Assembly (NCBI RefSeq): GCF_030369675.1
Contig: NZ_CP128477.1
Span: 3,242,501-3,306,500, forward strand
Direction: 5' to 3'
Length of the DNA stretch: 64,000 bases
Origin: Peteryoungia algae
GTDB taxonomy: Bacteria; Pseudomonadota; Alphaproteobacteria; Rhizobiales; Rhizobiaceae
This document shows, piece after piece, positions 1 through 10,988 of the stretch. The translations under genes and the position numbers were made by a program. The notes below the pieces were generated by a model, which saw only the letters and a list, made by a program, of their open reading frames with translations, had not been told where the DNA came from and did no database searches. Every line of letters begins with the position of its first letter. The first letter of the stretch is position 1.

Positions 1-1191
<1,191 letters not shown>

Positions 1192-1324
1192 TTGACCATG
1201 CTCATCGGCCCGGAAAAACCGGGCGATGATGCCAAATACGTGTTCATCAAAAAGAGGTTCTCGCGATAAACCGCATGCGGTTTGCGACGACCTCACCAGC
1301 TTCTCAACAACATTGCCCTTAGCC

Positions 1325-1442
1325 GACCTGGTGGTCATGGCGGGGTGGCCGCACCCGTTCCCATTCCGAACACGGCCGTGAAACGCCCCAGCGCCAATGG
1401 TACTTCGTCTCAAGACGCGGGAGAGTAGGTCGCTGCCAGGTC
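1325..1442 (+). rRNA. rrf: 5S ribosomal RNA
   Basis: This is a 5S rRNA of about 118 nt. The 5' GACCTGG pairs with the 3' CCAGGTC to form helix I. The conserved CCGAACACGG segment and the AGAGTAGGTCGCTGCCAGG tail are both present. It lies about 130 bp after the 23S gene, the normal rhizobial rrn order. Ends are set by helix I pairing and may be off by one or two bases. Confidence 0.96.
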
Positions 1443-1522
1443 TGCTAAAGGCAATGTTGTCCGGTTCGAATTCGAACCTGAAAATCTTCTCAAATCACGC
1501 ATTCGGCCCTGCCGAAATCCAA

Positions 1523-1546
1523 GGGCCGCTCAAAGCGGTCCTTTTT
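1523..1546 (+). terminator. Rho-independent terminator after 5S
   Basis: GGGCCGCT (1523-1530) pairs with AGCGGTCC (1534-1541) across a 3-nt loop, with one G-T pair, and is followed by TTTTT. This is a textbook intrinsic terminator for the rRNA operon. It suggests that the downstream tRNA-fMet is made by read-through or from its own promoter. Confidence 0.75.
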
Positions 1547-1570
1547 GCTTGGTACAATGCCGAAAAGGGC

Positions 1571-1651
1571 GCAAATCCCCTCGGATTTGCACCGGTAGAG
1601 ACGCAAACTCTTACGAGTTTGCTCTGTCGCGATAAATCCCTCCGGGATTTA
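1571..1651 (+). repeat. Three tandem 8-bp-stem hairpins before tRNA-fMet
   Basis: Three perfect stem-loops sit in 81 bp: GCAAATCC/GGATTTGC (1571-1590, 4-nt loop), GCAAACTC/GAGTTTGC (1603-1622, 4-nt loop) and TAAATCCC/GGGATTTA (1633-1651, 3-nt loop). All have 8-bp stems and related A-rich 5' arms. None has a T tract, so they do not look like terminators. RNA processing signals or a small dispersed repeat are possible. The role is unknown. Confidence 0.7.
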
Positions 1652-1660
1652 CGCTGGTAA

Positions 1661-2226
<566 letters not shown>

Positions 2227-2430
2227 CATGAAGCTTGCGATACCGTAGGCCTTGCCACTTTCGTCCCAGGCTTTCCGCAGAAGACCGATTTGCCGTTCGT
2301 CTTCAAAAGCCCGCTTGCTCAAGGGCATCCGGAGCCAAGCGTAAAAGCCGCTGGGATGGATGCGCAACAAGCGGCACATCGTTCGCACCGAAAATCGCTG
2401 TTGATGCTTTGCAACGAACGCGTACTTCAC
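2227..2430 (-). pseudogene. IS3-family OrfB transposase, N-terminal fragment
   Basis: GTG start at 2430. The protein begins KYAFVAKHQQRFSVRTMCRL, the HTH_21-type start of IS3 OrfB, and continues to AYG, where one lost base shifts the frame before RKLH. It then runs into the recombinase remnant. The DDE integrase core is missing, so it cannot be catalytic. Confidence 0.75.
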
Positions 2431-2700
2431 TTTGCATCCCTGGCGAAATACGCGGTCGCTTTTTTTAAGATGTGGCGCTCCTTGGTAACACGCGCCAGCT
2501 CCTTTTTGAGCTGCCTGATCTCTTTGGCCTGGTCGTTCCCTTGGTTGCTAGACGCTGAGGAGAACTTCTTCTTCCATTCATAGAGCGAGTGCGGGCTCAC
2601 ACCCAGCCGCTGCGAAACCTCCGCAACCGGATACCCGCGTTCCGTGATCTGAGGCGCCGCGTCCCGCTTAAACTCTTCGCTGAAAATTCGATTTGTTCAT
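2427..2700 (-). pseudogene. IS3-family OrfA, frameshifted
   Basis: Start at 2700. The first 10 codons run into a TAA. The adjacent frame then gives a good IS3 OrfA: FSEEFKRDAAPQITERG, the helix-turn-helix VAEVSQRLGVSPHSLYEWKK, and a leucine-zipper tail KEIRQLKKELARVTKERHIL. A single extra T in the run after codon 4 explains the shift. The stop overlaps the GTG of orfB (GTGA), as usual for programmed orfAB expression. Confidence 0.75.
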
Positions 2701-2744
2701 GATGATCTTCTTGCCTCAATTTAGGAAAGAAGGTGTCTACAAAT

Positions 2745-3287
2745 CTCGGGGCTAGTCACTCAGTAGAGGGATTACATCTAAATTGCATTCCCGGAAGCTT
2801 TCGACCGCCCTTGGGGGCGGAATATCGTGCAATATCCAGTGAGGAACAGCAGTACCTCGATCGGGCCACACAGTTCGCAAGCTTGGAAGGTGCATACTCG
2901 TTGCTACAGGCGACCAAGCCGCAGACACTGTCCTTCGCATTATCCGACAGTGCAATCGGGCTGCTAAGTTGGATGACTAAGAAATTCGCGAGCTGGTCCT
3001 ATTGCGACGGCGATCTCGAGACGGTATTTCGGCCGATGCGTTGCCAACGAACGTGTCGATCTACTGGTTTGGCAACACTGTCGACTCCTCCCTCCGAATA
3101 TACAAGGAAAATGTCTTTCGCTCATTTTCCGAAGGAACTTCCGACGACACCCTGTTCATGGGTTGAGCGCGTATTCAACGTGCGCCGATGGACTGAAATG
3201 GCCAAGGGTGGGCACTTCGCCGCGCTCGAACAGCCCGTCCTCTTGGCCCGCGATATTCAGGACTCATTCCGTAAGCCGGCATCGTAA
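2745..3287 (+). pseudogene. Epoxide hydrolase (alpha/beta hydrolase), C-terminal pseudogene
   Basis: Only about 180 codons of the 3' part remain. SFRPPLGAEYRAISSEEQQY, ATKPQTLSFALSDSAIGLL and RWTEMAKGGHFAALEQP match the C-terminal half of EPHX-type epoxide hydrolases, including the catalytic-His region GGHFAALE. In the middle, codons for ALPTNVSIYWFGNTVDSS are found in another frame (about 3036-3110), so at least two frameshifts are present. The 5' half, with nucleophile and cap, is lost at the IS3 end. No function is expected. Confidence 0.75.
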
Positions 3288-3403
3288 CGTTGACCGGGCG
3301 GCGATTGCCGATGGTCGGCTCAAACAAGCTATGTTTGCCCTTGCGGTTTGAACCGCACCTTTTTCCCACTCTCCCACCTGCGTTGCGTTGGGATGCGACG
3401 GTT

Positions 3404-4531
3404 TCACTTGGCCGATTTATCGCTGAGCAGCAGGCGCACGAGTTCGGCTTGGCGGTGCACGCCGGTTTTTTCGAATATGTTGGACAGATGCATGCGCGCG
3501 GTGGAGACGGAAATGCCGAGCCGGTGCGCGGCGGCTTCGCGCCCGTCGCCTTTCATGATTTCGACGGCAAGGCTTGCTTCCCGCTCGGTCAGGCCGAAAC
3601 GGGCGCGAAATGAAGCCTCCCGATTTGAGCGTTCCAGCATCCCATCAAACAAAAGCAGGATTGCCGCCGGGCGCAGGTGTCCCAGTGGTGACATTTCTTC
3701 GCCGCGCCAGGGGATCACCTCGATTTCCAAACCATCGCCGGCCTCACTATGAGAAAGGCGCAGGCGGCCGCCAGCCGGCTGACCAGGGATGGGATTGATG
3801 CACTGGCCGACCAGACGCGTCAGATGCTCGTGGGCACCCAGGGCTGAGACCTCCAGAAATCCGGATTTGAACTGGAGCGATGGACAGGCGGCGATGAGCG
3901 CTGTGGCCTCATCTTCGATTCTCACCACCCGCAACCGGCGGTCGACCAGGATCGCCCCCGACGCAGCGCGCTCGCCGCGGAGTGTCGCCATCGTGGCGAC
4001 CTGTTCCTTCAGTCGCAGCGTCTCGATGATCCGCGTCGCTCGCACCAGATGCGGCGCGAGGCAGGCGAAAATCTCCATGGAGCCTGCTTCGAGATCCTCG
4101 CGTCCCGGAAACGGATGAAGCAGGCAACCCGTCCGCGCGCCATCGTCCGGACGCCCCCCGAGCCTGACGCCCGTAAAGGAAGCGCCTACGCCCACGTGGC
4201 GTAGAAAATCATTGTAAATACTGGTCCGTTTGATTTCCGCGACGCCAATCCGCTCCTGCGTTGCATAAGGCACGCCCGTCAGGGCATCGGCACCATACTC
4301 GCGGATCGGATTATGCGCCCACCAATGAGCCACGTATTCGCGCTGGAGAACAGGATCAACCCTTGGCGAAAAACCGACTGCCTGTTTGGTGATCGGGTCG
4401 AACAGATGGAAGATCGCGCTGTGAGCACAGCAAGCATCGGCCATACCGTTGAGCGTTTCGTCCCACGGTCGAAGGTCGAGCGCCGAATCGTAAATATTGC
4501 CGATGAGATCAAGGATGTTCCTAGCGTGCAT
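3404..4531 (-). CDS. LuxR-family transcriptional regulator
   Basis: A 375-aa protein when started at ATG 4531 (MHARNILDLIGNIYD), preceded by GGGAGAGCAA. A longer frame to 4753 exists but has no good ribosome site. The C-terminal ~65 residues form a LuxR/GerE helix-turn-helix (FGLTEREASLAVEIM, AAHRLGISVSTARMHLSNIF). The N-terminal ~300 residues show no certain ligand domain; YNDFLRHVGVGASFTGVRLG suggests the PAS-like sensor often seen in such regulators. It is transcribed away from the two-partner secretion operon across a 304-bp region containing an inverted repeat, so it is the natural candidate regulator of that operon. The inducer is unknown. Confidence 0.85.
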   Translation of the reverse strand: MHARNILDLIGNIYDSALDLRPWDETLNGMADACCAHSAIFHLFDPITKQAVGFSPRVDPVLQREYVAHWWAHNPIREYGADALTGVPYATQERIGVAEIKRTSIYNDFLRHVGVGASFTGVRLGGRPDDGARTGCLLHPFPGREDLEAGSMEIFACLAPHLVRATRIIETLRLKEQVATMATLRGERAASGAILVDRRLRVVRIEDEATALIAACPSLQFKSGFLEVSALGAHEHLTRLVGQCINPIPGQPAGGRLRLSHSEAGDGLEIEVIPWRGEEMSPLGHLRPAAILLLFDGMLERSNREASFRARFGLTEREASLAVEIMKGDGREAAAHRLGISVSTARMHLSNIFEKTGVHRQAELVRLLLSDKSAK

Positions 4532-4835
4532 TTGCTCTCCCGCGACGGTCTCCCAGTGACAACTCGTCGTGGCGTTTGGACAGTCGACCATACAGCTATT
4601 CGACTGTATTTTTACCAGCATTAGCCCACAATCCATCTCAACACTACGAACGAATGTCTGTAGCGGCTGCCCGCAAGGATGGGCCTGTGCGAAAATAACA
4701 CCCAGTATAGACATCTGTCCGTGTTGCTTATGACCTCGTAAGGCTATGGCCATTCAGTTTTCACCTTTCGATTTATCGAAAAGGCTGACGCCTAAAAGAA
4801 ATTCCAACGAAATAATTACGTTTTTTGGGGATCAA
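4532..4835. promoter_or_regulatory. Divergent LuxR/tpsB control region with inverted repeat at 4580-4607
   Basis: This 304-bp region lies between the divergent LuxR gene and tpsB. ACAGTCGA (4580-4587) and TCGACTGT (4600-4607) form a perfect inverted repeat with a 12-bp spacer. A second arm pair, ATACAG/CTGTAT (4590-4595 and 4604-4609), is nested in it. It lies about 50-75 bp upstream of the LuxR start, where an autoregulatory operator would be expected. The rest holds no other recognisable gene. Confidence 0.5.
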
Positions 4836-6572
4836 ATGGGGATACGCGAAAGCTCCTTCTGCCGCGCTGTTTTTGCGTGCGGGTACGGGTTCCTTCTGAC
4901 AATCGGTCCGATGGGCTGGAACCTTGCGCTCGCGCAGGACGCCGGGATGTTGTTGCGCGAGCAGGAGCGCCGGCAGGAGTTGGAGCGGTTGCAGAGGTTG
5001 CCCGTCCAATCGGGGACGTCTGCCGAAGCGGCACCCGCAGTACGGCGGGAGACCGGCGAGACCATCCTTATCAAGGACATCCTCTTTTCCGGCAAGATGG
5101 AATTGCTTTCGGAGGATGACCGCGCAGCTTTTGCTCTGAAGGCTACGGGTCAGCAATTGGGCGTCGATGGGCTCTATAATCTCGCGGATAGTGTGACGTT
5201 GCGCTTGCAGGAAGAGGGGTTTCTGCTCGCAAAGGCCATTCTGCCGCCGCAGGATGTTACTGAAGGTTTGGTGACGATTGAGATTGTCGAGGGCACGCTG
5301 GAAAGCGTTGCGTTGAAGCGAACGGCGAGCGTTCGGGCGAGGGAAGACCGGCTTAGGATCATCGCTGATTCCCATATTGCGGCGCAGGGTGTGAGACGTC
5401 AGGATCTCGAAGCGGCACTGTTGCGCATGAATGATCTTCCAGGCATCACTGCGCGGGCAAAGCTGACGCCGGGCGAGGCGCCGAATACCTCAATGCTTGT
5501 TGTCGATGTTGAACAGGCCCCTATTTTTTCCGGTCAGCTATCGGGCGATAATTTGGGATCAAGCTCAACTGGGTGGGTGCAGGCCAATGCGGGTTTTGCC
5601 CTCACGGATCTGACCGGCTATGGCGAGCTGATCCAGATCTTCGGCACATTCTCGCAAGGGCAGAAATTTGGGCAAGCCGCTCTCAGTATGCCGATTGGGG
5701 CAAGTGGTTTCACCGCAAGCGCCAATTACGGCTATCTCGACTATCGCAAAATTGATGATGTCGGCAGCGCACTTGATTTGCATGGCTCTGCCCATTTCGC
5801 GGGGTTGGGGCTGGATTATACGGCCATTCGCTCGCGCGATTTCAATCTGCGTTTCAACGCGGAACTGAACGGAAAGGCGCTTGTTGATGAAAGCCTTGTC
5901 GAGCGTTTGCAGGATAAGCGGGTGTATTCGGGGACGCTCGGGGTATCGGGCGATGCGCGGGACGTTTTCCTCGGTGGCGGCCTGACGTTTGGCTCTCTTT
6001 CCTGGACTTATGGCGACCTTGACCTTTCGCGCGAAGCATCGGCGCTCGCTGTCGATCAGGCCGGGCTGATGACGCAAGGCGGGTTTCATCGCGTGAATGC
6101 CTCGTTGGCGCGATTGCAAGACTTGTCGGGTGATTTCTCGTTTTTTGGGCGCGTATCCGGCCAGTGGACCAACAAGAATCTCGACAGCTCGGAGGATTTT
6201 TCGCTTGGCGGACCATATGGCGTGCGCGGCTTTGGTGTTGGCAGCGGCAGCGGAGATTTGGGCGCACTGGGCACGATTGAGCTGCGCTTCGATGCGCCAA
6301 TCCCAGCCGAATACGGCGCATTGCAATTGGCGGGCTTTGTCGATGCCGGGCATGTGTGGGTGAACAAGGACAGTTTCAGCATTCCCGCCGCCAATGCCTG
6401 TGGTTGCAACGATTATGGCCTCGCCAGCGCTGGGATTTCCGCCCGCTGGACAAGCGAAAACATCAGTTTTTCAGCCAGTTACGCATATGCTCTCGGGGAT
6501 GATCCGGGACGCGCGATTGGCACATCCAGCGACAATCAACGGTTTTGGCTTTCGGGCGGTATAGAGTTTTAG
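4836..6572 (+). CDS. TpsB outer-membrane transporter (ShlB/FhaC/HecB family)
   Basis: A 578-aa Omp85-superfamily pore that secretes a partner TpsA protein. The start at 4836 (MGIRESSF) follows TTGGGGATCAA and gives a signal peptide ending near LALAQ. An upstream ATG at 4746 would bury it. After a Gln/Arg/Glu-rich helix (residues ~38-55) come two POTRA-like segments (ILIKDILFSGKMELL, LRLQEEGFLLAKAILP, VTIEIVEGTLESV). The barrel carries the VRGF motif of the L6 loop (GGPYGVRGFGVGSG, about residue 461) and FVDAGHVW near the end. Length is usual for the family. Its stop lies 10 bp before the TpsA gene, a classic TPS operon. Confidence 0.92.
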   Translation: MGIRESSFCRAVFACGYGFLLTIGPMGWNLALAQDAGMLLREQERRQELERLQRLPVQSGTSAEAAPAVRRETGETILIKDILFSGKMELLSEDDRAAFALKATGQQLGVDGLYNLADSVTLRLQEEGFLLAKAILPPQDVTEGLVTIEIVEGTLESVALKRTASVRAREDRLRIIADSHIAAQGVRRQDLEAALLRMNDLPGITARAKLTPGEAPNTSMLVVDVEQAPIFSGQLSGDNLGSSSTGWVQANAGFALTDLTGYGELIQIFGTFSQGQKFGQAALSMPIGASGFTASANYGYLDYRKIDDVGSALDLHGSAHFAGLGLDYTAIRSRDFNLRFNAELNGKALVDESLVERLQDKRVYSGTLGVSGDARDVFLGGGLTFGSLSWTYGDLDLSREASALAVDQAGLMTQGGFHRVNASLARLQDLSGDFSFFGRVSGQWTNKNLDSSEDFSLGGPYGVRGFGVGSGSGDLGALGTIELRFDAPIPAEYGALQLAGFVDAGHVWVNKDSFSIPAANACGCNDYGLASAGISARWTSENISFSASYAYALGDDPGRAIGTSSDNQRFWLSGGIEF

Positions 6573-6582
6573 GGATAGCATT

Positions 6583-9500
6583 ATGAATAGTCTTTACAGG
6601 CATATCTGGTCGAAGATCTTGGGTCGTGTGATTGTCGTTGCCGAATGTGTGTCGGGTGGCGGGGGCAAGAAGTCTTCTCGCAAGCGTAAGCTGATGTCCG
6701 CGCTCATGGCCTCCACGCTCTTGAGCAACGCCGCATGGGCGGATGGTTTACCGACCGGCGGACAGGTTGTGGCAGGGCGGGCGACGATTGTCAGCAATGG
6801 CACCGCCATGACGGTCAATCAGTCCACGGACCGGATGAGTGCCAACTGGCAGAGCTTTTCCATTGGCGCTGGCAACAGCGTGACATTCAACCAGCCGGGC
6901 GCAAACTCGGTAGCGCTCAACCGGGTGACGGGGCAAGATCCCTCGCAGATTCTCGGCAACCTTAATGCCAACGGGCAAGTGTTCCTGCTCAATCCCAATG
7001 GCATCGCCATCGGCAAGACCGGCAGCGTGCAGACCGGCGGATTTGTCGCCTCGACGCTGGGAATGAGCAATCAGGATTTCTTGAGCGGAAACTACCAATT
7101 CAACGGAACTGGCGGTGCCATCACCAATGACGGCAACCTCAACGGCCATGTCGTGGCGCTGATTGCGCCGACGGTGCGCAACAACGGCACTGTCACCGGC
7201 GATGCGGCCTTGGCCGCTGGTACCGATGTGCTCCTCGACTTCAACGGCGACGGCCTGCTCTCGGTTGAAGTGAAAGCCAACACGATGGCCGGGCTGGTAG
7301 AGAACAACGGCCTGATCCGCGCGGACGGCGGCGCGGCTATCCTCACCGCCAAGGGCGCGTCACAGGCGCTCGCCGGCGTGGTCAAAAATACCGGAATGGT
7401 GGAAGCCAAGAGAATTGGTCGCAAGAATGGCCGCATCCTTCTGCTGGGCGATATGCAAAATGGCGAGGTGAAAGCCAGCGGTACGTTGCGGGCAGAATCG
7501 GTTGAAACTTCAGCCGCCAAAGTCACCATAGAGGCGGATTTGAAGGTTGATACCCAAGGCGGACATTGGCTCATCGACCCCACCGACATCACGATCGATG
7601 CGGCGAGCGCGGCGGCCTATCAGACGGCGCTTGGCACGGGCAATGTCACGATCACCACGGCCGGCGCAGGCAGTGACACTGGCAACATCACCGTCAATTC
7701 TTCCATCAATTGGTCGTCCCACATCCTGACGTTGACCGCCGATAACAACATCACCATCAATGCGGCACTGACCAGCACCGGCACCACGGCGAGCGATGGT
7801 CTGGTGCTCAACTACGCGCAAACCACCAACGCCGGCGATTACACCATCAACGCGCCGGTTAATCTGGCGGCGGGCAGCCTGTTCCAAACCCAACACGCCG
7901 CCGACACGGCAGTGACATATACGGTCATCACCAGCCTTGGCGCGGCAGGCTCCACCACCAGCGCCGATTTGCAAGGCATGGGCGGAACCCTTTCCGGCAA
8001 CTACGTCCTTGGCGCCGACATCGACGCCTCGGCGACCAGTGGCTGGAACGGCAATGCGGGTTTTGTGCCGGTGGGTGACGCCACCACCAACTTCACAGGC
8101 AAGTTCGACGGCCTCGGCCACACCGTCACCGGCCTGACCATCAATCGAACAACTAGTTACGTTGGGTTGTTCGGGTATGCTGATGGCGTAACCATCCGCA
8201 ATATCGGCATGATCGGCGGCGATATCACGGGCGGTGCCAATGTCGGCGGGCTGGTGGGGGTAAACTCCGGCAGCGGCAGCACCATCACTAACGCCTATGC
8301 CACAGGAAGTGTGTCGGGTCAGAGTAATGTCGGCGGGCTGGTGGGGTATAACTACAGCAACAGCACGGTGACGGGCAGCTATGCCACGGGCGCCGTGTCG
8401 AGCACAGGCGCGGGCAATGTCGGCGGGCTGGTGGGGTTAAACTACAAAGGCACCATCACCAACTCCTATGCTACTGGCAGCGTGACGGGCACAGGCGACT
8501 ATGTCGGCGGGTTGGTGGGGTCTAACTCTTTCTACAGCACTGTGACTGGCAGCTACGCCACGGGCGCAGTCAGCGGCAGCACCAATGTCGGCGGATTGGT
8601 GGGGTATAACTACAGCAGCAGCATGGTGACGGACAGCTATTCCACGGGCGCCGTGACGGGCATAGGCGACTATGTCGGCGGGCTGGTGGGGTATAACTAC
8701 AGCAGCAGCACGGTGACGGGCAGCTATGCCACGGGCGCCGTGACGGGCACAGGCACAGGCAACAATGTCGGCGGGCTGGTGGGATTTAACTACACCAGCA
8801 GCACGGTGACGGACAGCTATGCCACGGGCGCCGTATCGTCGAGCACAGGCGCCAATGTCGGCGGGCTGGTGGGACATAACTACAGCAGCACGGTGACGGG
8901 CAGCTATGCCACGGGCGCAGTCAGTGGCAGCATCCATGTCGGCGGGCTGGTGGGGTTCAACTCCGTCGGCAGCATCACCGATAGTTTTTGGGACACGCAA
9001 ACCACAGGTCAAACCAGCAGCGCTGGCGGCACCGGCAAAACAACGGCGGAGATGACTACAAAATCCACCTTTACTGATGCGGGATGGAATTTTTCAACTA
9101 TCTGGGGCATCAAGACATCCGAGAATTCCGGCTATCCGATTTTACGGGCGCTGAGCCCTGGTATGACCTTCGGCACGGCTCTCACCATCACCCTTGGCGA
9201 TCTCACGAAAATCTATGGCGATGCCAACCCGGCGCTGGGCAGCTTCACCCTTTCCGGGTGCATATCTTGCATCACCGGCATTGATTGGGATGCGTTGGTC
9301 ACGGCTGGAACCGATGTCGGCACCTATGCTTACAGTGACAGCGTGCTCAATTACACATGGGGCAGCGGATTCAACGCCAGCGACTATGCTATAAGCTTTG
9401 TCGATAACACCGGCCTGATCGTCACCCCGCGCGTGCTCGATCTCACCGGCACCCGCATTTATGACGGGGACACAGCGCTGGCAAACTCCGTCTTCACTCT

Positions 9501-10977
9501 GGGTAATCTCTATAATGGCCAGACGCTAACCCTTTCGGGCAGCGGCTCCATGACAACCAAGCATGTTGGAACGGGGAAGGCCCTCATCCTGTCAAGCCTC
9601 GCGCTTGGCAACGGTACGGGGAGCGCCTCCAACTACACCCTGCTAGGGGGCACCCATACGGTCGATATCACTGCGGCGACAATCTCCGCCATCACCGGCC
9701 TCACCGCCAGCAATAAGACCTATGACGGCACGACGGCGGCAACGCTCAGTCTGAACGGCGCGGGTTTCACGGATATGATCGCGGGCGATGTGCTCACCGT
9801 CGCCACCAGCGCGGGCGCGTTCGATAGTGAGAACGCGGGAGTTGGCAAAACCGTCAACATCACCGGCCTGACGCTTGGCGGCACCGACGCTGGCAATTAC
9901 ACGCTTAGCCAAAATACGGCGACGACCACCGCTGACATCGCCAAGGCGGGGCTGACGCTCACCCCCAACAACGCTTCCAAGACTTATGGCAATGCGCTCA
10001 GCTTTACAGGCAGCGAGTTCACGCCAGTCGGCCTCCAGAACGGCGAGACCGTCGGCAGCGTGACCTTGGTGAGCACGGGTGCCACCAGTCTCGCAGATGT
10101 TGGCAATTATGCCATCACCGCTTCCAGCGCCATTGGCGGGACGTTCGACATCAACAACTACAATGTGACCTACAACACCGGCACATTGACAGTGAACCAA
10201 GCCATCCTGACGGCGTTGGCAGGTGCGGTCAATGATGCCAGCAAGACCTATGATGGGCTGGCATTCTCTGGCGGCAATGGTGTCGTATTCACAGGCTTTG
10301 TTAATGGCGACGATCAGGATGACCTCACCGGCACATTGGCTTATGGCGGGAGTTCCCAAGGTGCGGTGAATGCCGGCAGTTACGCCATTACTGCATCCGG
10401 CCTGTCTTCGATAAACTATAACATCAACTGGACACAAGGCACGTTGACGGTCAACCCGGCCGCGCTGAGTGTGACGGCCATCAACGCCAGCAAGACCTAT
10501 GACGGGTTGGCGTTCACCGGAGGCAATGGCGTGAGCTATGCTGGCTTCGTCAATGGCGAGACGGCCAGCGTTCTGGGCGGCAGGCTCGTCTATGGCGGCA
10601 CGGCGCAGAATGCGGTGAATGCGGGCAGCTATACGCTGACGGCCTCTGGCCTGACCTCCGGAAATTACGCCATCACTTATGTCGATGGTGGCCTGTCGGT
10701 TAGCGCGGAGATCGTCAGTTCGTGCTCGCCTTCGGGGGCGGGAAACTCGGGCGTCTGCGGCGCGGTCCCCGCGCCCAACGATCCCGGTTGGATCACTGAC
10801 AACGATGTCCGGATTGAGATCGTGCAAACGGCGCAGACCGATATGTCTACGGCGGCAGCGAACCCCACGGATTCCACCGATGAGCAGGAGGAGACAACCC
10901 CTTCTCAGTGCCGTTCGGACGCGGCGGGCGAAGATGGTGCAAGCCAGGCTTGTCAGAACGAAACCCAGACACATTGA
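6583..10977 (+). CDS. TpsA filamentous-haemagglutinin-like secreted adhesin
   Basis: A 1464-aa two-partner-secretion exoprotein. It starts with an extended signal peptide (MNSLYRHIWSKILGRVIVV...ALMASTLLSNAAWA), followed by the TPS beta-helix domain (residues ~55-330) with the conserved VFLLNPNGIAIG motif. Residues ~549-802 hold nine GLUG-type repeats (NVGGLVGxN...TGSYATGAV). Residues ~867-1369 hold MBG/YDG-type repeats (SKTYDGLAFTGGNG, NAGSYxITASGL). The C-terminus has two cysteine pairs (CSPSGAGNSGVC; CRSDAAGEDGASQAC), reminiscent of surface-tethered TpsA proteins such as HMW1. It is likely an adhesin or surface polymer exported by the upstream TpsB. Its binding target cannot be told from sequence. 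Confidence 0.9.
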   Translation: MNSLYRHIWSKILGRVIVVAECVSGGGGKKSSRKRKLMSALMASTLLSNAAWADGLPTGGQVVAGRATIVSNGTAMTVNQSTDRMSANWQSFSIGAGNSVTFNQPGANSVALNRVTGQDPSQILGNLNANGQVFLLNPNGIAIGKTGSVQTGGFVASTLGMSNQDFLSGNYQFNGTGGAITNDGNLNGHVVALIAPTVRNNGTVTGDAALAAGTDVLLDFNGDGLLSVEVKANTMAGLVENNGLIRADGGAAILTAKGASQALAGVVKNTGMVEAKRIGRKNGRILLLGDMQNGEVKASGTLRAESVETSAAKVTIEADLKVDTQGGHWLIDPTDITIDAASAAAYQTALGTGNVTITTAGAGSDTGNITVNSSINWSSHILTLTADNNITINAALTSTGTTASDGLVLNYAQTTNAGDYTINAPVNLAAGSLFQTQHAADTAVTYTVITSLGAAGSTTSADLQGMGGTLSGNYVLGADIDASATSGWNGNAGFVPVGDATTNFTGKFDGLGHTVTGLTINRTTSYVGLFGYADGVTIRNIGMIGGDITGGANVGGLVGVNSGSGSTITNAYATGSVSGQSNVGGLVGYNYSNSTVTGSYATGAVSSTGAGNVGGLVGLNYKGTITNSYATGSVTGTGDYVGGLVGSNSFYSTVTGSYATGAVSGSTNVGGLVGYNYSSSMVTDSYSTGAVTGIGDYVGGLVGYNYSSSTVTGSYATGAVTGTGTGNNVGGLVGFNYTSSTVTDSYATGAVSSSTGANVGGLVGHNYSSTVTGSYATGAVSGSIHVGGLVGFNSVGSITDSFWDTQTTGQTSSAGGTGKTTAEMTTKSTFTDAGWNFSTIWGIKTSENSGYPILRALSPGMTFGTALTITLGDLTKIYGDANPALGSFTLSGCISCITGIDWDALVTAGTDVGTYAYSDSVLNYTWGSGFNASDYAISFVDNTGLIVTPRVLDLTGTRIYDGDTALANSVFTLGNLYNGQTLTLSGSGSMTTKHVGTGKALILSSLALGNGTGSASNYTLLGGTHTVDITAATISAITGLTASNKTYDGTTAATLSLNGAGFTDMIAGDVLTVATSAGAFDSENAGVGKTVNITGLTLGGTDAGNYTLSQNTATTTADIAKAGLTLTPNNASKTYGNALSFTGSEFTPVGLQNGETVGSVTLVSTGATSLADVGNYAITASSAIGGTFDINNYNVTYNTGTLTVNQAILTALAGAVNDASKTYDGLAFSGGNGVVFTGFVNGDDQDDLTGTLAYGGSSQGAVNAGSYAITASGLSSINYNINWTQGTLTVNPAALSVTAINASKTYDGLAFTGGNGVSYAGFVNGETASVLGGRLVYGGTAQNAVNAGSYTLTASGLTSGNYAITYVDGGLSVSAEIVSSCSPSGAGNSGVCGAVPAPNDPGWITDNDVRIEIVQTAQTDMSTAAANPTDSTDEQEETTPSQCRSDAAGEDGASQACQNETQTH
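8241..8960 (+). repeat. Nine-copy GLUG-coding tandem DNA repeat in tpsA
   Basis: The core TGTCGGCGGGCTGGTGGG recurs nine times, with small changes, near 8241, 8329, 8419, 8501, 8586, 8671, 8767, 8856 and 8937 (spacing about 82-96 bp). Between cores are near-identical AACTACAGCAGCAGC and AGCTATGCCACGGGC blocks. Such near-perfect direct repeats can expand or contract by recombination and change adhesin length. Confidence 0.9.
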
Positions 10978-10988
10978 AGGTAGTTTGC

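Larger units (their letters stand above)
2227..2741 (-). mobile_element. IS3-family insertion sequence remnant
   Basis: The outer end reads TGTAGACACC on the minus strand (ending at 2741), a typical IS3-group terminus, followed inward by orfA and the start of orfB. The other end is missing: orfB stops after about 65 codons where it meets the recombinase tail. The element is therefore deleted and immobile by itself. Confidence 0.75.

Noticed and set aside
8241..8960. CRISPR-like regular repeats
   Set aside because: The repeats are in frame, code GLUG motifs and continue without unique spacers; no cas genes are present.
9643..10974. 443-codon open frame antisense to tpsA
   Set aside because: Low-complexity Arg-rich translation produced by repeated GC-rich codons on the other strand; no ribosome site and no family motif.
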